A stretch of 5,937 nucleotides of DNA from Sulfuricurvum sp. (GTDB lineage Bacteria > Campylobacterota > Campylobacteria > Campylobacterales > Sulfurimonadaceae): NCBI GenBank assembly GCA_030679635.1, contig JAUXSZ010000207.1, positions 1 to 5,937 of the forward strand, given 5' to 3'. Both the position numbers and the translations under genes were made by a program. Positions 5,265 to 5,937 of this stretch are shown one piece after another; position 1 is the stretch's first letter, and the number at the start of each line of letters is the position of its first letter. Under the pieces are notes generated by a model. It did no database searches. It was given only the letters and a program-made list of their open reading frames with translations, and was not told the origin of the DNA.

Positions 5265-5937
5265 ATGCCTTTTACGCAACTAAACCAACAGCTTCGCACT
5301 AATTTGCAAACTTTAGAGCATACTACTCCTACCCCTATTCAGGTGAAGGCGATTCCCCTGATTTTACGCGGCCGGGACATTATGGGTGCCGCACAAACAG
5401 GGACAGGAAAAACAGCGGCATACACATTGCCGATTTTACAAATGATGTCCGGCGCTGCGCCAGGTGAATTGGCGAGAGTGCGCGCATTGGTTCTCGTTCC
5501 GACACGTGAGCTCTCAGCACAAATCACTCAAGCGATCCGCTCTTACGCATTGGGAACGGATTTAAGAATCCTTAACATTGCGGGGGGGATGAATATGTCC
5601 AAACAAACCGCATCCCTAGAAAAAGGGGTGGATATTATCATTGCCACTCCGGGTCGATTGATTGAGCTTAACAAGCAGGGGTTTATTCCTCTCTCCAAAA
5701 TACAGTTTTTAGTTTTGGATGAGGCCGACACGATTTTGGATATGGGGTTCATCCGAGAGGTAGAGCAGATCATCGATCTGTTGCCGATCAAACGACAAAC
5801 CATCCTCTTTTCGGCGACGATGACCCCTTCCGTAAAGCGACTCAGTGAAAAAATACTCAACAAACCTCTTCTCGTAGAGATTGACAATCTCTCCCCTGCG
5901 GATGCGACCATTCGTCAGATTGTCCATCCGGTAGAGT
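5265..5937 (+). CDS. DEAD-box ATP-dependent RNA helicase, RhlE-like, C-terminus beyond the window
   Basis: ATP-dependent RNA unwinding, as used in ribosome assembly, mRNA turnover and cold adaptation; cytoplasmic. 224 residues are visible, covering the first RecA-like domain. Seen in order: Q motif with F3 and TPTPIQ (21-26); motif I AQTGTGKT (43-50); Ia PTREL (79-83); GG (107-108); Ib TPGR (128-131); motif II DEAD (152-155); motif III SAT (183-185). All catalytic residues are intact. The second RecA domain and C-terminal tail, which distinguish RhlE, CsdA and related types, lie outside, so RhlE is a best guess from the very short N-terminus before the Q motif. Start: the ATG at 5265 has only a weak AAGAG (5254-5258) six bases upstream. 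It is divergent from the glycoside hydrolase-like gene. Confidence 0.95.
   Translation, partial: MPFTQLNQQLRTNLQTLEHTTPTPIQVKAIPLILRGRDIMGAAQTGTGKTAAYTLPILQMMSGAAPGELARVRALVLVPTRELSAQITQAIRSYALGTDLRILNIAGGMNMSKQTASLEKGVDIIIATPGRLIELNKQGFIPLSKIQFLVLDEADTILDMGFIREVEQIIDLLPIKRQTILFSATMTPSVKRLSEKILNKPLLVEIDNLSPADATIRQIVHPVE

Noticed and set aside
5082..5279. A 65-codon minus-strand frame with a hydrophobic, signal-like beginning that overlaps the start of the glycoside hydrolase-like gene, raising a possible frameshift of a longer leader.
   Set aside because: The hydrophobic stretch comes from translating the A/T-rich divergent promoter region and overlaps the helicase start. The main frame has its own ribosome binding site, start and leader, so no frameshift is needed.
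5543..5927. Minus-strand frames of 72 and 122 codons opposite the helicase gene.
   Set aside because: They are antisense to a helicase with every conserved motif present, and their proteins show no recognisable feature.

Overview
The window looks like ordinary chromosomal DNA from a free-living member of the Campylobacterota (Epsilonproteobacteria), probably close to Sulfuricurvum or Sulfurimonas. This rests on protein character: a DnaJ that follows the Helicobacter DnaJ pattern, including an irregular fourth zinc motif, and a short RecR of 189 residues. A small membrane protein beside a two-RCK potassium channel, and promoters with a T-tract plus a -10 box but no clear -35, also fit. The species is an inference. 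No rRNA, tRNA, CRISPR array, insertion sequence or phage gene was seen.

Layout. At the left edge, on the minus strand, is dnaJ, nearly complete but running off the window at its C-terminus. Divergent from it is recR on the plus strand. Their shared region of about 100 bp holds a consensus extended -10 for dnaJ, a strong dyad resembling the HspR operator (HAIR element), and a -10 box so close to the recR ATG that the recR mRNA may be leaderless. recR converges with a potassium channel gene with only 4 bp between them. That channel gene and a small four-helix membrane protein gene (DUF6394-like) form a two-gene minus-strand operon, in which the small gene comes first. Upstream of it, also on the minus strand, is a predicted secreted or periplasmic glycoside hydrolase-like protein (DUF4015 type) with its own hairpin terminator. 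It is divergent from the last gene, a RhlE-like DEAD-box RNA helicase cut off by the right edge.

Functionally the genes are housekeeping or stress genes with no common pathway: protein folding (DnaJ), recombinational repair (RecR), potassium flux (channel plus small membrane protein), polysaccharide or envelope processing (DUF4015 protein) and RNA remodelling (helicase). The best leads are the HspR-like operator between dnaJ and recR, the likely leaderless recR, and the small membrane protein as a possible partner of the channel. All non-coding gaps are short (4 to 105 bp) and are described below; no stretch over 300 bases lacks a gene.
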